Part shown: piece after piece, positions 47,605 to 59,502 of the stretch | Numbering within the stretch: position 1 is the first letter of the stretch | Layout of the letters: each line of letters starts with the position of its first letter | Origin: Talaromyces rugulosus | Lineage: Eukaryota; Ascomycota; Eurotiomycetes; Eurotiales; Trichocomaceae | DNA: 64,000 nt | Direction of reading: 5' to 3' | Assembly: GCF_013368755.1 (NCBI RefSeq) | Contig: NC_049566.1 | Location: forward strand, 3,534,001 to 3,598,000 | Notes under the pieces: generated by a model | What the model was told of the DNA's origin: nothing | Seen by the model: the letters and a program-made list of their open reading frames with translations, nothing else | Databases searched by the model: none | Program-made: the position numbers and the translations under genes

Positions 47605-49575
47605 TCATTTAGTCGCTCTATTCTCAACAGTATCCAAAATGTTTAAATTAGACTGTGATGGCCCCCCTGCAAGCTCGTACACCTCGTTCGTTGGCATCTC
47701 AGTTTTCGGGACCAAATTGCAGGCATTTGCACCAGCTGTTTCCAGTTCCGGCATATGTTCGTATCCATCGTAGCTTGGTTGCGCTACGTTGGTAGTAGGC
47801 TGTAGGCGTCGGCTGCGGGTGAAAAAATAGAGTGCAGCAACCACAGTCAGCGCCAATCCGGCGATACCGCCGACTACACCGCCGATGATAGCGCCCTTGT
47901 TAATCCGCTTATTGATCGGACTAGATGAAGATGGCGATGGAGAAGACACGGTGTTTACGGTTGATGTCCCGGTGAAGTTCTGCACTGAGAATAGAGCTGT
48001 GAGCTCAGTGGAGTTAAGAGCCGAGAGCCGAGAGCTGGGATAAACGGTTAATTGATCATCTGACTAGGCGGTCAGGCGGTCCGAGCCGTCCGTAGACAAA
48101 CTTACTGCGTTTTATAGAACTCCATAACCACATCAGAAGGTGTATAAACAGAGGCGTTCGCTATAAAAGAACCCTTCCACTCCATAGAACCCATATCAAA
48201 AAGCCCTAGGCCATGGGTCATAGGGTCGGAGGTTTCGTAAGTGCCCATGTATCTATTATTCGGATCCTTATGGGTTGGATCTAGACCTCCAATGGTGAGA
48301 ATCTGGCCCCCTCCGACTGCCTCACAGGTCAGGCCAGTACGCGGGTTCCGAGCTGGGTAGTCAGCCTTGACCCAGTTAAACCCCGGCAGTGTAAGCACGT
48401 AGATGGAATCATATGGCAGCGCTGCTGAGCCATATTGTCCGGCCCACCCACCATACAAGAATATCTCGAATGTTTGGTTGTCTGACGCGACGCCTGCTAC
48501 GCAGAAGTCTTTGCGAATTTCAGGTATGTTGCCAGTCACCGCCTGCTCGTACCAATTTCCGGTCGCCGGGTCGAACAGCTGGACAGTATTCATAGAGACA
48601 AGATCAAGGGCCCCCTTGGTTATTTTTCCCAGCTGATCGCCACCGATGGAAACCATCACGCCAGCAGGGCCAAAGTTTGGCACAAATATCAGACCACCAT
48701 TCTGGACCACGCCTCGCGTCGACCCTCCAACGACAGTCGTGTGCGTCATATCACCCGTTGTGTAATCGTAACTGATGAGACCGCTGGCATTGTAATCATC
48801 GTTCGGGTCATAACCTCCAACCAAGCCTTGAAAATGTCAGCTAGCTTAACAGAAAACATATGTCCAGAGTATGGCGACCGACCCCCAAGAGAGTAGCCGA
48901 ACCCTTTCCCGCTGGCTACTAGACAGCCATTGGGCCGGATTTCATTCTGAAACGAACTTGACACTGTATCATTGAGATTTTCCCACTTGCCACTGCTTCC
49001 TTCCCTATCCGGCGTATATTGCCAAAGACCGTTCGGAACGAACGGTTTGTCACCAAATGAGGACGGTGTGCCACAGAAACCAGTGTATAATGTCTTATTT
49101 ACGTGATCGACCCAGAGCCCGCCGCGAACAAGATTCGGAACTCCGCTCCGCTTTGCGATGGAGTTCATCGGGACTGTCTTGTTCGTCCAATTCTGAGTAA
49201 GGCTAACGGAGACTAGAGTATCGGCTTTGTTTTTGGTTAGTTGTTTTAAAGTCTGCAAGGATAGCTGGGTGGGCTGCTAAAATTATATACTCACAGTATT
49301 GCCAGACAGTTTCGCCTCCTGCAGTATATGAGAACTCACCGCCATCGATGTACACAAACCCATCCAAGACGGCAGCTGACCATGTCAGTTATGATACAAC
49401 CAGCGCTTTAGAGGTTCTCATCAGAATCCTTACAAGCATGATGTCCTCTCCGCAAAAAAGCTGAGCTCGTGACGAAGCTGTCAGCTTGTCTCAGGGACAA
49501 AGAGCGGTAAGGGGCTATTAGAGAGCTCCATGACAACCCCACGAAGCAAATTACCAATGAGAGTGCGACCTCCAT
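47605..49575 (-). pseudogene. Kelch-repeat cell-surface protein, decayed
   Basis: Start ATG at 49575 opens a signal-peptide-like segment (MEVALSLVICFVGLSWSS). Exon 1 is 49434-49575 and exon 2 49295-49375 (VLDGFVYIDGGEFSYTAGG). Kelch repeats fill 48106-49260 (GGLWVDHVNKTLYTGFCG, FLYGGWAGQYGS, GGGQILTIGGLD). The last exon (47605-48034, intron 48035-48105) gives a serine-rich stalk, one membrane helix (GAIIGGVVGGIAGLALTVVAALYFF) and a short cytoplasmic tail. This type I layout is common in fungal kelch membrane proteins of unknown role. Near 48820-48835 the frame shifts by one base (VKLADI to FQGLVGGYD). I also find no canonical splice for the second intron (49260-49295) that keeps the frame. 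It is likely a pseudogene unless the breaks are sequencing errors. Confidence 0.75.
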
Positions 49576-50469
49576 AACCCGGAATGAACGAGCGAAAAGA
49601 ATTTCGGGCGTTAGACTAGAGACTCAGACTTCCGTTGGCGGTAGTCAAACTAGCGGAGTTTGTTCGATATCGATGGTGAAATGAAAACTGAAAGCTCCAC
49701 ATTCAGATGCCAGAGCCTCATTTCTTGAATGTAACATTAACTTAGGTGCCAACATAATTGTCATGTGATTACGACGCAGTGATTGGTCTAGTCCATTAAA
49801 TTTGTTTTCCGCGAATCAGCTCGTAGCTCGGTGTGGCATACAGGCTAAGGGGCTGAAAGGCTACAGTCGGTGTATTTTCGCGGCGAACGGGCCTATAAAC
49901 TCGAATAGGGGTGATCAAGCCAGCAACCGGAAGATAGCGAATCGGACAACAAAGATGAAACTGAAAGTTTTCAAGCTACTGCAAATAAATACGAATCAAT
50001 ATCTCTTTCCCTTTGGTGCTGAAAGTTGGATTATTGCTACTGTAGTAAGAGCACTGTATTCTCTTGCTAAAATATTCGGGTGTAAATACGTACTTAGATT
50101 TATTATAACTGCTGCTGAGCCCGGAGACCTGTCATTGGCTGACGCGGTGCGTTCTCGTTGCTCAATTGCATATGTGCAGTCAACTTTCTCTAAAATGTAC
50201 TTAGTGAGCCTGTAGATGATGATGATGATGATGTTTGTATTACGCCCGGAGGTGCTAACCTAGAGGGCACTAGTGAGCTAATTACATAATCATTTCCCCA
50301 CAGTTTTGGCATGAACTCGTGACAGCCCATACTTTGTTCTCTTAACATGTGTGTGCTTGATGTTTTGGATCTTTCGTTGATTTGTTAGGGGGCCCAGCCT
50401 GTAGATATCCCGCTTGATATAGAATAAAAATGCATATGTCGCGTCCCGTGTTAACTAGCCTCCGTTTTA
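49576..50469. other. Intergenic region with one unsupported open frame
   Basis: Holds a 137-codon open stretch at 49802-50215 (plus) with no recognisable domain, probably chance, and a GAT microsatellite at about 50215-50236. Nothing else seen. Confidence 0.45.
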
Positions 50470-50514
50470 ACGTATTTCACAAGTAAGCCGCGCACACAAG
50501 TAAACCGCGCACCC
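50470..50514. repeat. Terminal inverted repeat, left
   Basis: 45 bp, the inverse of 52309-52353 with no mismatch that I can see. It lies immediately after the TA duplication. Confidence 0.95.
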
Positions 50515-50579
50515 ACCCACCCCTTCATATATTGAAGTAATTCGGATTTGTACTCAACACCATAAAATCGCTTATATTT

Positions 50580-52247
50580 CTATATAGAATTATCGGGACA
50601 TGATGTGCGCTTATGGCCTACTTGCCAGCAATTCGTACATGTAGGTGGCGCGCGCCTGCGAGACTGCGAAGCCTCAGCCTGATCAGTCGCTTCAACAGGC
50701 AAACTAGCTTCTTGAAGCCCTGTAGCAAGCATCTGACCTTCAGCTACAGTCAAAATACCTTCATTATAAAGCGCTTTTGACCGACGATCCTGTCTCTTCT
50801 TTTTATGTTCATTTGCTGCTCGTAGATCGTGATTTTCCTTCGCCAAAAGCGCTGCAGAATGCATTGCCAATAAGCATCCCTTTATCAACTGATTAAAGGC
50901 CTGATTTGTAGGAGAAGGAGGGCTTGTAGTATGTCGCTTTAAAAGCCGCTTTATAGAATTGGCCTGGCGCTCTAAAGTCCGAATATTATGAGGTGTTATA
51001 AGTGTACTGCTGTTGGTTGACGAGGTGCCTGGTCTTGAAGGCTCTGGAGTTGGTGTTTTCACAGTAATTTGTAATTGAGATAGAACTGATTCAGGATTGA
51101 ATGGTAAGATGCCTGTATGCGAGAATCCACTCATAATATTTCTTATAGTATAGACCTCCTCGCGTATCCCTAGCAGCATTGTGAGAAAATCATGCTTATC
51201 AATATGGTTAATACCACAGCGCATCCAATCCTCAACTGCGCGTCCGAAGCGGTGCTTAAGAACTGCAAAAACATCCACATCAAGTGACTGTAATAGATGC
51301 GAGGAATGAGGAGGCATACATACAGAAATAATGTCATAGTTATGACAATATTGATCCCATTCTGGTGTTAAATGGCTGCTGTGGCCATCTAATATCAATA
51401 GCCGGTATTTTCCAATTATATGATGCCTCGTAAATTTATCAAACACATTTTGAAGCTAAAATAATCCAATTTTATCTAATGTCCATCCATTTGGTGATTG
51501 AGTAATTGACCAATCAAGAGGTAAAGTCAGATTTGTATACCAATCAGTCTGTTTATACTTGGATTTGAATATAATCAAGGGAGGAAGCACCCATCCTTAT
51601 GTGCTTATACATTCCACGGCGGTGACCCATTCGCGATTTCCAGGTTGGATGAGGCTTGGTTTATTCGATCTATCACGGCTGCATATAACTTTTGCAGTGG
51701 CAATGATCCCAAGAGCAAATCCAGTCTCATTAAAATTGTAAATATCTTCGTCTGCAATGCCGTACTCTGTTCGAATACGTTTAAGAGTGTCAAAAAAAGG
51801 GCCTATAAGCTTTGGATCTTCACATTTGGCGCGGGAATAATTCAATCGACGTGCGAATCGCGTTTTAAGGTCGGTTTGGCGTTTTAAAAAGTTGCTCACC
51901 CAATTTATACCAACAGTAGCTGGTGTGGTAGTGTTTCCTCGTTTTGCAAGGAGAATATTGGCCATAACCTGAAGTATTTGAGGTCGGATAGGACATCCAC
52001 GTGATTCCATAGATAGAATCCATGTACGAAGCGATTCTTCTTCAGTAGATGATAATTTTCGTCAAGTTGAAGCGACAATTGACATTTCAGTACTGCCGTT
52101 GACTCGATCACGAAGCGTTGACTCAGGCACTTCAAAAAGACGCGCAGCTTTGCGAAGACTCGTGATTTTTTTGTTTTTCAACGCGTCAATAGCAAGTAGA
52201 AGTCGCCCATCATGATTTGGGTCTTTTTTTCTATGATTTTGGACCAT
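50580..52247 (-). pseudogene. pogo-type transposase with three stops and a lost catalytic Asp
   Basis: One continuous frame of about 555 codons from ATG at 52247, interrupted by TGA near 52052, TAA near 51597 and TAG near 51455. Domains run in order. The helix-turn-helix lies at about residues 10-50 (RKAARLFEVPESTLRDRV). The DDE domain has NFNETGF where DETGF is expected, so the first catalytic Asp is Asn. The second, LILDGHSSH, is intact, and LLQSLDV is intact at Asp. A C-terminal knuckle reads CTNCWQVGHKRTSC. Each stop can be explained by a single C-to-T change, and the Asp-to-Asn by G-to-A, as in RIP. It is a relative, not a duplicate, of the transposase at 40529-42195. Confidence 0.9.
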
Positions 52248-52308
52248 TTTTTGATGAAAACGAAGTTTTGAAGTGAGTGGTGGGTTGAAAAGTCGAAAGA
52301 TTTTGGTG

Positions 52309-52353
52309 GGGTGCGCGGTTTACTTGTGTGCGCGGCTTACTTGTGAAATACGT
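52309..52353. repeat. Terminal inverted repeat, right
   Basis: 45 bp, the inverse of 50470-50514, followed by TA at 52354-52355. Confidence 0.95.
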
Positions 52354-52355
52354 TA

Positions 52356-53004
52356 ATCGTAAAATACAGTGCTTAGTCATTCCTCTGGAACAGTGGAGAT
52401 GTCAACCAGACCAGTCCCACTTGCTGTCGAAGGTCTATTGGAAGACCCAACCCATTTTTTGGCTGTACTCTAACCTGACACAACTGTCTAGCTTGACTCT
52501 ATTGTTCTCTATTGGCTGAAGTAGCGGATATTCGAAACACGTTAAATCCGTACACTCCGCTCATAAATCCAGCATAACGGCTATTCCGAAATTCAATCCT
52601 AGGCTAGATGACTAAGTCCTCTAGGTTAGATTAGGTTAACTAGTTAGTTAACTAACGACAATGGTCGAGGATACTCTAAGCCCACTCTGCAGTCACTTTA
52701 ACAGTATATCAAGATCAGGTGGCCGATTTCTTGAAGGACTTATTAAATTGTCTTTGTATAGTCTTTTGGGCTTTTTCAACTCTACATCCAAGATGGCACA
52801 CCTTTAAAGTATTGATCACTATTCCTAATCATGGCCCACTAATCAGTAACTTGCTAGTCTTAAAGATAAGTCAAGCCAGCTAATATTTAAGGATGTTCTC
52901 TAATTATCGATACATTTCCTAACATGTGAGGGGATGCCGATGGCCCTGGGGTCTCGCTAGTTCTATATCGTTGTATACATCGCCGTAGTGGCCATACGTC
53001 GTCA
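52356..53004. other. Intergenic region, no recognised gene
   Basis: About 650 bp of moderate AT content with no open frame of note. It includes a short run of TTAGGTTA/GTTAGTTAACTAAC-like sequence at 52620-52660 with no evident role. Confidence 0.45.
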
Positions 53005-53195
53005 AGGGGCAGTAGTCGATAGCTTCGCGTCTGGTTGGGCTCCACGAAGGGCTTTGTATGTCTGACGGGGCCAAGAGGAAGTAGGCATAGAGTAGTGGAT
53101 ACGGAGCCCGGCCCGAACGGACATGGACAGGAGGCAGTAGCCCCATTGCTGCAGACGGGCAGCCAGACGCACAAAGCCGGGTCGACACGGCTACA
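53005..53195 (+). repeat. Dispersed repeat, copy 2
   Basis: The same-orientation partner of 44434-44625, about 8.5 kb away. It keeps TTTGTATGTCTGACGGGGCC and ACAAAGCCGGGTCGACACGG. It lies just downstream of the DUF3723 gene's 3' end. Confidence 0.8.
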
Positions 53196-53350
53196 GTCCA
53201 ACATCTCACTGGGCCATATGGCCGGGGCCACAGAGCCCATCCAGCCAGATGGCTACCGACCGATACCACAGCAAGCCATGCAGCCCAGCAAGCCATGGAG
53301 ACAGCGCCCCTTGCCCGGCTGGACCGTGAAGCTTACGGTTATTAAGAAAA

Positions 53351-56300
53351 CTACCTTCTAGACAAGATCTGTTGGCTCGCCCTTCGAATGATGAATTTTG
53401 CAGCAGCCTGCTCCATCGCGTCGGTGACCTCCCCGTCCTCAGGAAAAATCACGAAGATCGAGTTGCTCCCATCATCCCGAGCTGACTGAAGACACTCCAC
53501 TGGGGTCATTGAACGCATCCGTGCGTCTCGAAGGTTTGCGTAGTAGTGTTCAACGAAACGGCGGGCTTCCCGCTCCACCTGTAGCGGATCTGACGCACCG
53601 AGATCGACTTTGGTCCTCTCACTCCACCGGAGTCCCGTCCAAACCCGGAAAATAATGACACGATTTGATTGCTCGTGAGAAATTGGTGTGCTGGGTGATC
53701 GTTGCTGTCGAATCCTGTTGGCCGCTTTTTTTCTACGATCATTGCTACGACCATCGGGAACGCGAAGACCGGTGTCCGCCGTCTCGTTGTCTGGCACCAG
53801 GTCAGTGGGAGGGACCTCTGGAGGCGGCTGATGAAAAAGCTCGCTAATGTTGTCCGAAGGCGAGTTGTCAACGTCGATTTGAGTATCACGCCTAGCTGGT
53901 TTTTGGCGACCTTTGGTAGGGGGCCGTTGATATGGGGCGTGGCGAGCTGTTCGAGCAAAACGCTTTCGGTTAGTCCTGCCAAGAGGGTGGGTTAAAGAAT
54001 CTGCATCATTTTCGCCATGTGCTGGAGTAGAATGGCTCGCCAGTCCGGCGAGCGGCTCTAAAGATCGGCCTTCGTCGGGTGAGATATGATCTTCATCGTC
54101 GTCGTCTTCGTCACTAAAGAGATTACCTGCAGCCCGAGTCCTGGTAAAACTATCTTCGGATTCCTCTACGGATCGCTGGGCGCTTTCCACTTGTGTCGTT
54201 GCTTTCTGTTGACGCGATGCTTCGTCGGCAGCTTTCTGCTCGGCTGGTAATTCCCGACGGGATTCCCCAGGCGGAGGGCTTCGGGGCTTATCTCTTCCAA
54301 CAGGCGTGTCTGCGACTGGCGCTGACTCCACTGTTGCTGGTGCTGTCCTTTCTGCTGGTTGTTTTTCAACGTAGTGTTCCAATTGATCACCATGGGAAAA
54401 CTCGAATTGGGCCTTACCAGTTTCTAGAATCGTTTCACAGTTATCCTCTTCCGAATTTGGTGACTCGCGCAACCGGGTAATGAAGTTTTGCATAGAAGAT
54501 GAGGGAACGGGTTCAGATGAGGCCTGTTGCTCTATTAACACCGGCGGTGGGGCACTCTGGCCATTTTCTAATTGGGAGAGCGTGTTGGCTCTCTGCTGTG
54601 CCACCAGCTCTTCTGTCGGGAGTTCTAGTCCAGGACCGGCTGACGGATCTTCTAGTTGAGAGCTTTCCTGTTCCGTGGACCCTGGAATCCGATCAACATC
54701 CAACTGTGTGCCTCGATTCTCTGCAAAGATGGGTGATTCAGCAGGGACTGCATCAACAGCTGCAAGACGAGACCTTTCCGCAGCCCGTCGCTTAGACGCT
54801 GCGGTCTTCAATGGTCGTCGATCAGCCATTTGCTTCTTCCTCGGACCTAGCGTTAACCGGTGATTCGCTATCCGGTCGTCTGATGGAAGCTCTGGAAGGG
54901 TGTCAGCTTCTTCGACTGAGACGTCATCTTTACCCTGATTGAGTGGAGGGGAAACTGCAACTCCTTGCACCGGTTGATTTGATCCAACGTTGTCATCGAT
55001 GATTCTTTCCACATAATTGTCAGGACTCGGTTCTGTGACCGCTTCTTGTCTTGTTGTATTCTCCGTAGAATCCGCGCTCGATTGGTTTGGTGTTTGGGGT
55101 TGGCCGACTGGTGCTGCTATGAACTGTTCAGTTGCAGTATGCTGGACAGTTTCCAACAGCGCTCCTGGGTGAGTTGATGCATCGGGGTGTTGTTGATCAG
55201 TGTTAGTAGCAGCTATCATTTCAGTATTTCCTTCTTCAGTATCATTGGCTATACCATGATCGGGCTGCGTTGGACTGCGTTCGTACTCGTTGAAGATGTC
55301 TAACTCGTTCATATCTCCTAGTGTGGAGGCCCTGCCATCAGAGAGACTCATCCCGTCTTGATCCACCAACTCAGTTCCAGCGGTAGATCCTTCTCCACCC
55401 TCGCCCCTAGTTCGTCTTTGCTGACGGCGAAGTTGTCTCTGCTGCCTCCGTTCCCGCTTCTGTTCCCGCCTCTGACTTCGGCGTACTTCTCGAGCTTGCC
55501 GCTGCCGCCGCCGCTCCTCTCGCCTGTGGTCCCCCTGATCTTGCTGATCGCGCTCATCTGTTCGATGATCAGGTCGACCGGTAGCATGGTCTGAGATATC
55601 TGCCATTTCGCGTTCATCAAATAGGTTATGTTCTTCAGGAAAGGACAAGGATGACGAATGTGAGCGAGGGGAGTGGTGGCTCGAGACGTCTTCATCCAGC
55701 GGAATCTGCGACGGCTCGGAAGGCTTACCAAAAAAGGCGAAATACACACATCGTCTGACAAACAACGCAGACACCTCATTATCGGAGGACGGGCCTTCCA
55801 TATGATCGAAGAAAAGGAATTTCCTCTCTTGCTCATGAGCCTCTATGCAGGGCTGTCCGCACCGACGCCGGCGAGGGACGGTCGGAAAGGCACGTTGATG
55901 GTATGAGGGCTGGGAGTCGGTAGGAATGGCTTCTTGAAACAATTCAAGCATACGGTCAATAAGGGACTCAATAGAACGATAGCGATAGTCGTCACGTTCT
56001 CGCGCCTCCAGGAGAGCTGTACGAGCAAGCTGACGGTCCGGTGATTCCCGATTAATCTGCAAGATTTGTGGAGATGTGAAACCCAGCTGGCTAGCCAGGA
56101 CGGCCATCCGATGGACAGTACGTTGGTCGGCACCCTGGAATTTGGCCTTCACCAGACGCTTACCTTTCTGAACAGCGTTGGGCATCTTAGGATAATGTCG
56201 GAAGGCAAACAGCCAGAGTTGTCGATATCCAGCGTCTCTGGCTTCCTCAGCCGTCCCAGAACATTCTCGAAACCCCGTTTCCGACTCTTGGACTCGGTAA

Positions 56301-57488
56301 TGACCGCGAACATGTTCATTTGGGTTATACATGTGTTTCATGGCAGAATACATCGTGGGACGACGGAGTCCGGCCAGATCCACTAATCGTTTTAAGCAAC
56401 TCGCACAAGCCTCCAAGTAGGAAATATCTTTAAAAAAGGTGTACAGCGAGGGGATGAGTTCTTTTCGACCCCGTAACTTCCTCCAGATAGCCTTTCTTTC
56501 AGAGCGGTCAAACTTACTGAATGCCTCGCCACTTAATACGAGACCTTTGACTTTTCTGCGATCCAGCCCTCCGGGGACCAGAAGCTGGAGTTCCTTAATT
56601 GTAGCATAATCGATCTTCTCCATTTGGTTTCGGTCGTCACGGACGAGAGACGACCAAAAATCTTTGACGTATTGTAGGTAGTGGACAATTTCCTTCGCAG
56701 TCAGCATGGAGATATAGGTACGGGGGAAAGACCAACCTCGTCGCACTTGAGGGCAATGATTCGAGGTAAATTCCCAATGCTCATCACTTTCCACAGACCG
56801 GGAATCGGTAACAATGCATCAAAGGCGGAGCGAATAGAAGCATTTTCTGGTTGCGACAGCTGTCGCATCCGCTTTTGTTTATTCGGTGATAATCGGGCCA
56901 GCCATCGGTCTTCAAAGCGGCTACTGGCTTCATACTGATACTGGCGCACCTTGCGATACACTTCGCCATCGTTGGGTTGAGCTTCATTAGAATATTCCTC
57001 GGTCAATTCTGTTTGTAGCTCACTGCTCATGTCTGTTGAATGATCAGCCCCAACCTAAACGAGATAGCGAAATACAATGTACCGTTCAAATATAGATCAA
57101 CCGTCCACCATCGCTCATAGGGTGCCAAGAACTCGTTGCCTGCCCTAAGGCGATGCTGTCCATGGAGGCAGACTATCTGGCCCACGGGGAAATCCAGATG
57201 AACATGACGGTCAGACTGCTGACCCATCAGGGAGCTCAGGTTCGTCTGCTGGTCACTCAAGGCACGCATGAGATTTTCTTTCGAGATAGTTGCAACGACA
57301 TGATTTCTTAGTGCAATTCTGTCACAGTTTTCTTTCTCGAAAATGCCACAAAGTCTGTCGACATTATCAGGTTTGTATTCCAAAGGTAGAGATATTTGGC
57401 TGATTTTGATTTTTGCAGTGCCCTGGTATTTCAGGTGTCGTTCTTTTGCCAATATTACCTCTGCACTTGTAAACATAGACCGATCCAT
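53351..57488 (-). CDS. DUF3723 protein (Starship accessory type)
   Basis: Predicted 1347 residues from three exons: 57083-57488, 56737-57032 and 53351-56692. The introns are 50 and 44 nt, and the phases fit. The N-terminal part (about 1-330) carries the DUF3723 family signature, including VCLHGQHRLRAGNEF (107-121), WWTVDLYLND (127-136) and DGEVYRKVRQYQ. Next comes a helical region to about 500. A long disordered, charged region follows, with an Arg/Gln-rich block at about 620-665 that looks like a nuclear or nucleic-acid-binding segment. The conserved end contains FRVWTGLRWSERTKVDL and SIFVIFPEDG. The biochemical role of the family is unknown. It recurs as cargo in Starships. The start is at MDRSMF, because upstream codons only translate the 14-bp repeat array. 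No break was found. Confidence 0.9.
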
Positions 57489-57592
57489 GTTGCAATTAGA
57501 GTGGATTTCTAGTCTAACTGGTTGATAGAAATTTGGAAGAAGAAAGGGGGAGGGGGATACATGGGTATTTATCCTTGCGGCGGCACGAACTA

Positions 57593-57732
57593 AGCAGCCG
57601 AACCAGAGCAGCCGAACTAGAGCAGCCGAACCAGAGCAGCCGAACCAGAGCAGCCGAACCAGAGCAGCCGAACCAGAGCAGCCGAACCAGAGCAGCCAAA
57701 ACAGAGCAGCCAAAACAGAGCAGCCAAAACAG
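57593..57732. repeat. 14-bp tandem repeat, 10 copies
   Basis: Unit AGCAGCCGAACCAG repeated ten times without spacing. The last three units carry the variant AGCAGCCAAAACAG. The array lies between the divergent DUF3723 gene and pseudokinase, 105 bp upstream of the DUF3723 start. It may sit in the 5' leader or promoter of one or both. Confidence 0.97.
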
Positions 57733-57927
57733 AGGAGTGTTCCTGCTACCCACTACGTCTACAAGATTCCTCTCGATTCTCCTCTGGTCTCTTCTATATC
57801 GTCATAACTTCGCATCCCTGCTCCTTTGCAGTTTTCATAGATACTTGGATTTTACACTCTCCTCAGCAGATCCCTTATCTCAACCTCCCCACACCTAAGC
57901 CAAATCCTCACTTCAAGAGATACCAAT

Positions 57928-58905
57928 ATGACTACAGAACAAAACGTTGCTACGAAGCTCACTGGAGGATTAAAAAGATTAGGCCTACCGCAGGTCACTC
58001 TCCGAGGGAAAAGCAACGATCTCTTACTTGGCTGGGACGAATCGCCGTGGAAAACCTTCCATCACGTATTCAGTTGTGACCTCGCTGGCTCGGTTTCCAT
58101 AGTAAACTTCCGTACTCACCCATCTCGATTAAGGGCGATACGAACCTTCAAGAAAGATGAAGCCGACATAATGTTGGAAAAGCTCAAGATTCTGCGACAG
58201 GAAAACGTTCATCTTGCCCGCGAATACTACAACTATGGGAATTCGGTCTATGTAGTATTTGATGATCTTCCTCTTACCTTGAAGCAAGTGGTCGCTTGTG
58301 ATTATTATCCAAACGATCACGAAGTGTCCGCTATCCTTGCACAGGTACCGTCGTGGTCCCTGAAACCAATCATATGTGCTAACCAGTAAAAGATTCTCAG
58401 CGGTCTATCTTATTTACATACACACGGATTTGATCATCAGTCGCTGACATGCTCCAATATCCTGCTCGGCATGGATGGCACTGTTCAAATTGGTAATCTA
58501 TCCTTCTTTTATTAGATAAATAGCTGACGGATTTCGGTAGCGGGCCTGGAGTTCTGTGTGAAGAGTAGCCCGAACCAGTCGGACTCCATCGAATCCGTCG
58601 CAACGATAGCCACCTTACTGATGCAGAAATATGAAAAGTCAAGCGGTTCAAAAGGGATAGGTGATATTGAGCGCTGGCCTATCGATTCTCAAGCCTTTCA
58701 ATTCCTACAAGAAACGGATAATGTTGAGACTGTCGACGATTTAAAAGAGGTATGTCAGGACTGTATTGCACCAGAATTAGAGTCTTTAACCATATTATAG
58801 TATATTCTTGCGTCTGGGAAATATTCAAAGGAAGTCCTGGCTGGGTTGGCTCGCTTCACGCTAATTTCTGCGCGGACATCTTATTCCTACCCGCCGAAGC
58901 CTTGA
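57928..58905 (+). CDS. Protein-kinase-like protein, probable pseudokinase
   Basis: Predicted 276 residues from four exons: 57928-58344, 58393-58492, 58541-58749 and 58801-58905. Introns are 48-51 nt and the phases are consistent. The fold is recognisable: a beta-rich N-lobe with LRAIRTFKKDEA where VAIK is expected, then LSYLHTHGFDHQSLTCSNILL (residues about 145-164) for the HRDxKxxN loop, and VQIAGLEF for the DFG segment. The lysine is Arg, the catalytic Asp is replaced (HQS for HRD), and DFG is lost while the loop Asn remains. Catalysis is therefore unlikely, and a scaffold or regulator role is inferred. It is transcribed divergently from the DUF3723 gene with the repeat array between them, so the two may share control. 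Confidence 0.78.
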
Positions 58906-59502
58906 AGTTCCTCGCAACAACTGTCAGTAATTTTCATGGTTATATATATCTGTCTAGATTGTTAGTTTATTCAGTTAGATAATATTACAACCACATGTAT
59001 TCCACGCATAAATAAAGAATATCTCCATATCCAATAAAGAAAACATCGGACCCTGAGACAATAATTTCTACAGCACCAAGTCTCGTCTGCAATTCTGTGA
59101 CGGAATTTTTAACTCAAAACTTAGCGATGATGTCATCAATCTGTTTTCGAGGTGGGTCTCGCAAAATAAGGTTCGGAGGACAGAAACTCGTGTGCCTAGA
59201 TCTCGATCTGCCTTTTTCCGAAAAGAACATTCTAGAATAGTTGGCTAAGATCATGACCTCACGGCTGCTTAGTTCGATGTTTCATTTTACACGAACCTAA
59301 TTAATGCTATGAAAAGCCGTACACCTACTATCCAACAATAAAATCAATATGAATTCCTACCTAGGCTGCATGACATGAAAATAACGAGACACGGACGAGA
59401 GGGAAAGCAAGAAAACAGTGCAGTGCATGCAATGGGCGTTGATATCTAGCGATATCATGTGCAAGGCCCAAGGTATCAATCGTGACCACACCAGCGCAAT
59501 AC
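58906..59502. other. Gap between convergent pseudokinase and ferric reductase genes
   Basis: About 600 bp holding the 3' ends of both flanking genes. Moderately AT-rich, with no further gene recognised. Confidence 0.5.

Larger units (their letters stand above)
50470..52353 (-). mobile_element. pogo-type DNA transposon with 45-bp terminal inverted repeats
   Basis: 1884 bp bounded by terminal inverted repeats at 50470-50514 and 52309-52353, flanked on both sides by TA (50468-50469 and 52354-52355), the usual pogo target duplication. Each repeat begins ACGTATTTCACAAGTAAGCC and contains two related sub-blocks, GTAAGCCGCGCAC and GTAAACCGCGCAC, probably double transposase-binding sites. The element contains one transposase gene on the minus strand. 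Confidence 0.95.

Noticed and set aside
49802..50215. 137-codon open stretch
   Set aside because: No domain, no recognisable motifs and no splice or context support; most likely chance.
55348..55836. 162-codon minus-strand frame inside the DUF3723 gene
   Set aside because: Out-of-frame reading of the Arg/Gln-rich exon; the main frame is continuous and carries the family motifs.
57489..57713. Extension of the DUF3723 frame upstream through the repeat array
   Set aside because: The added residues only translate the 14-bp repeat (Trp/Leu/Phe/Gly/Cys-rich). The family start fits MDRSMF at 57488.
57593..57732. Regular repeats as a possible CRISPR array
   Set aside because: Units are 14 bp with no spacers and lie in a eukaryotic promoter region; it is a simple minisatellite.
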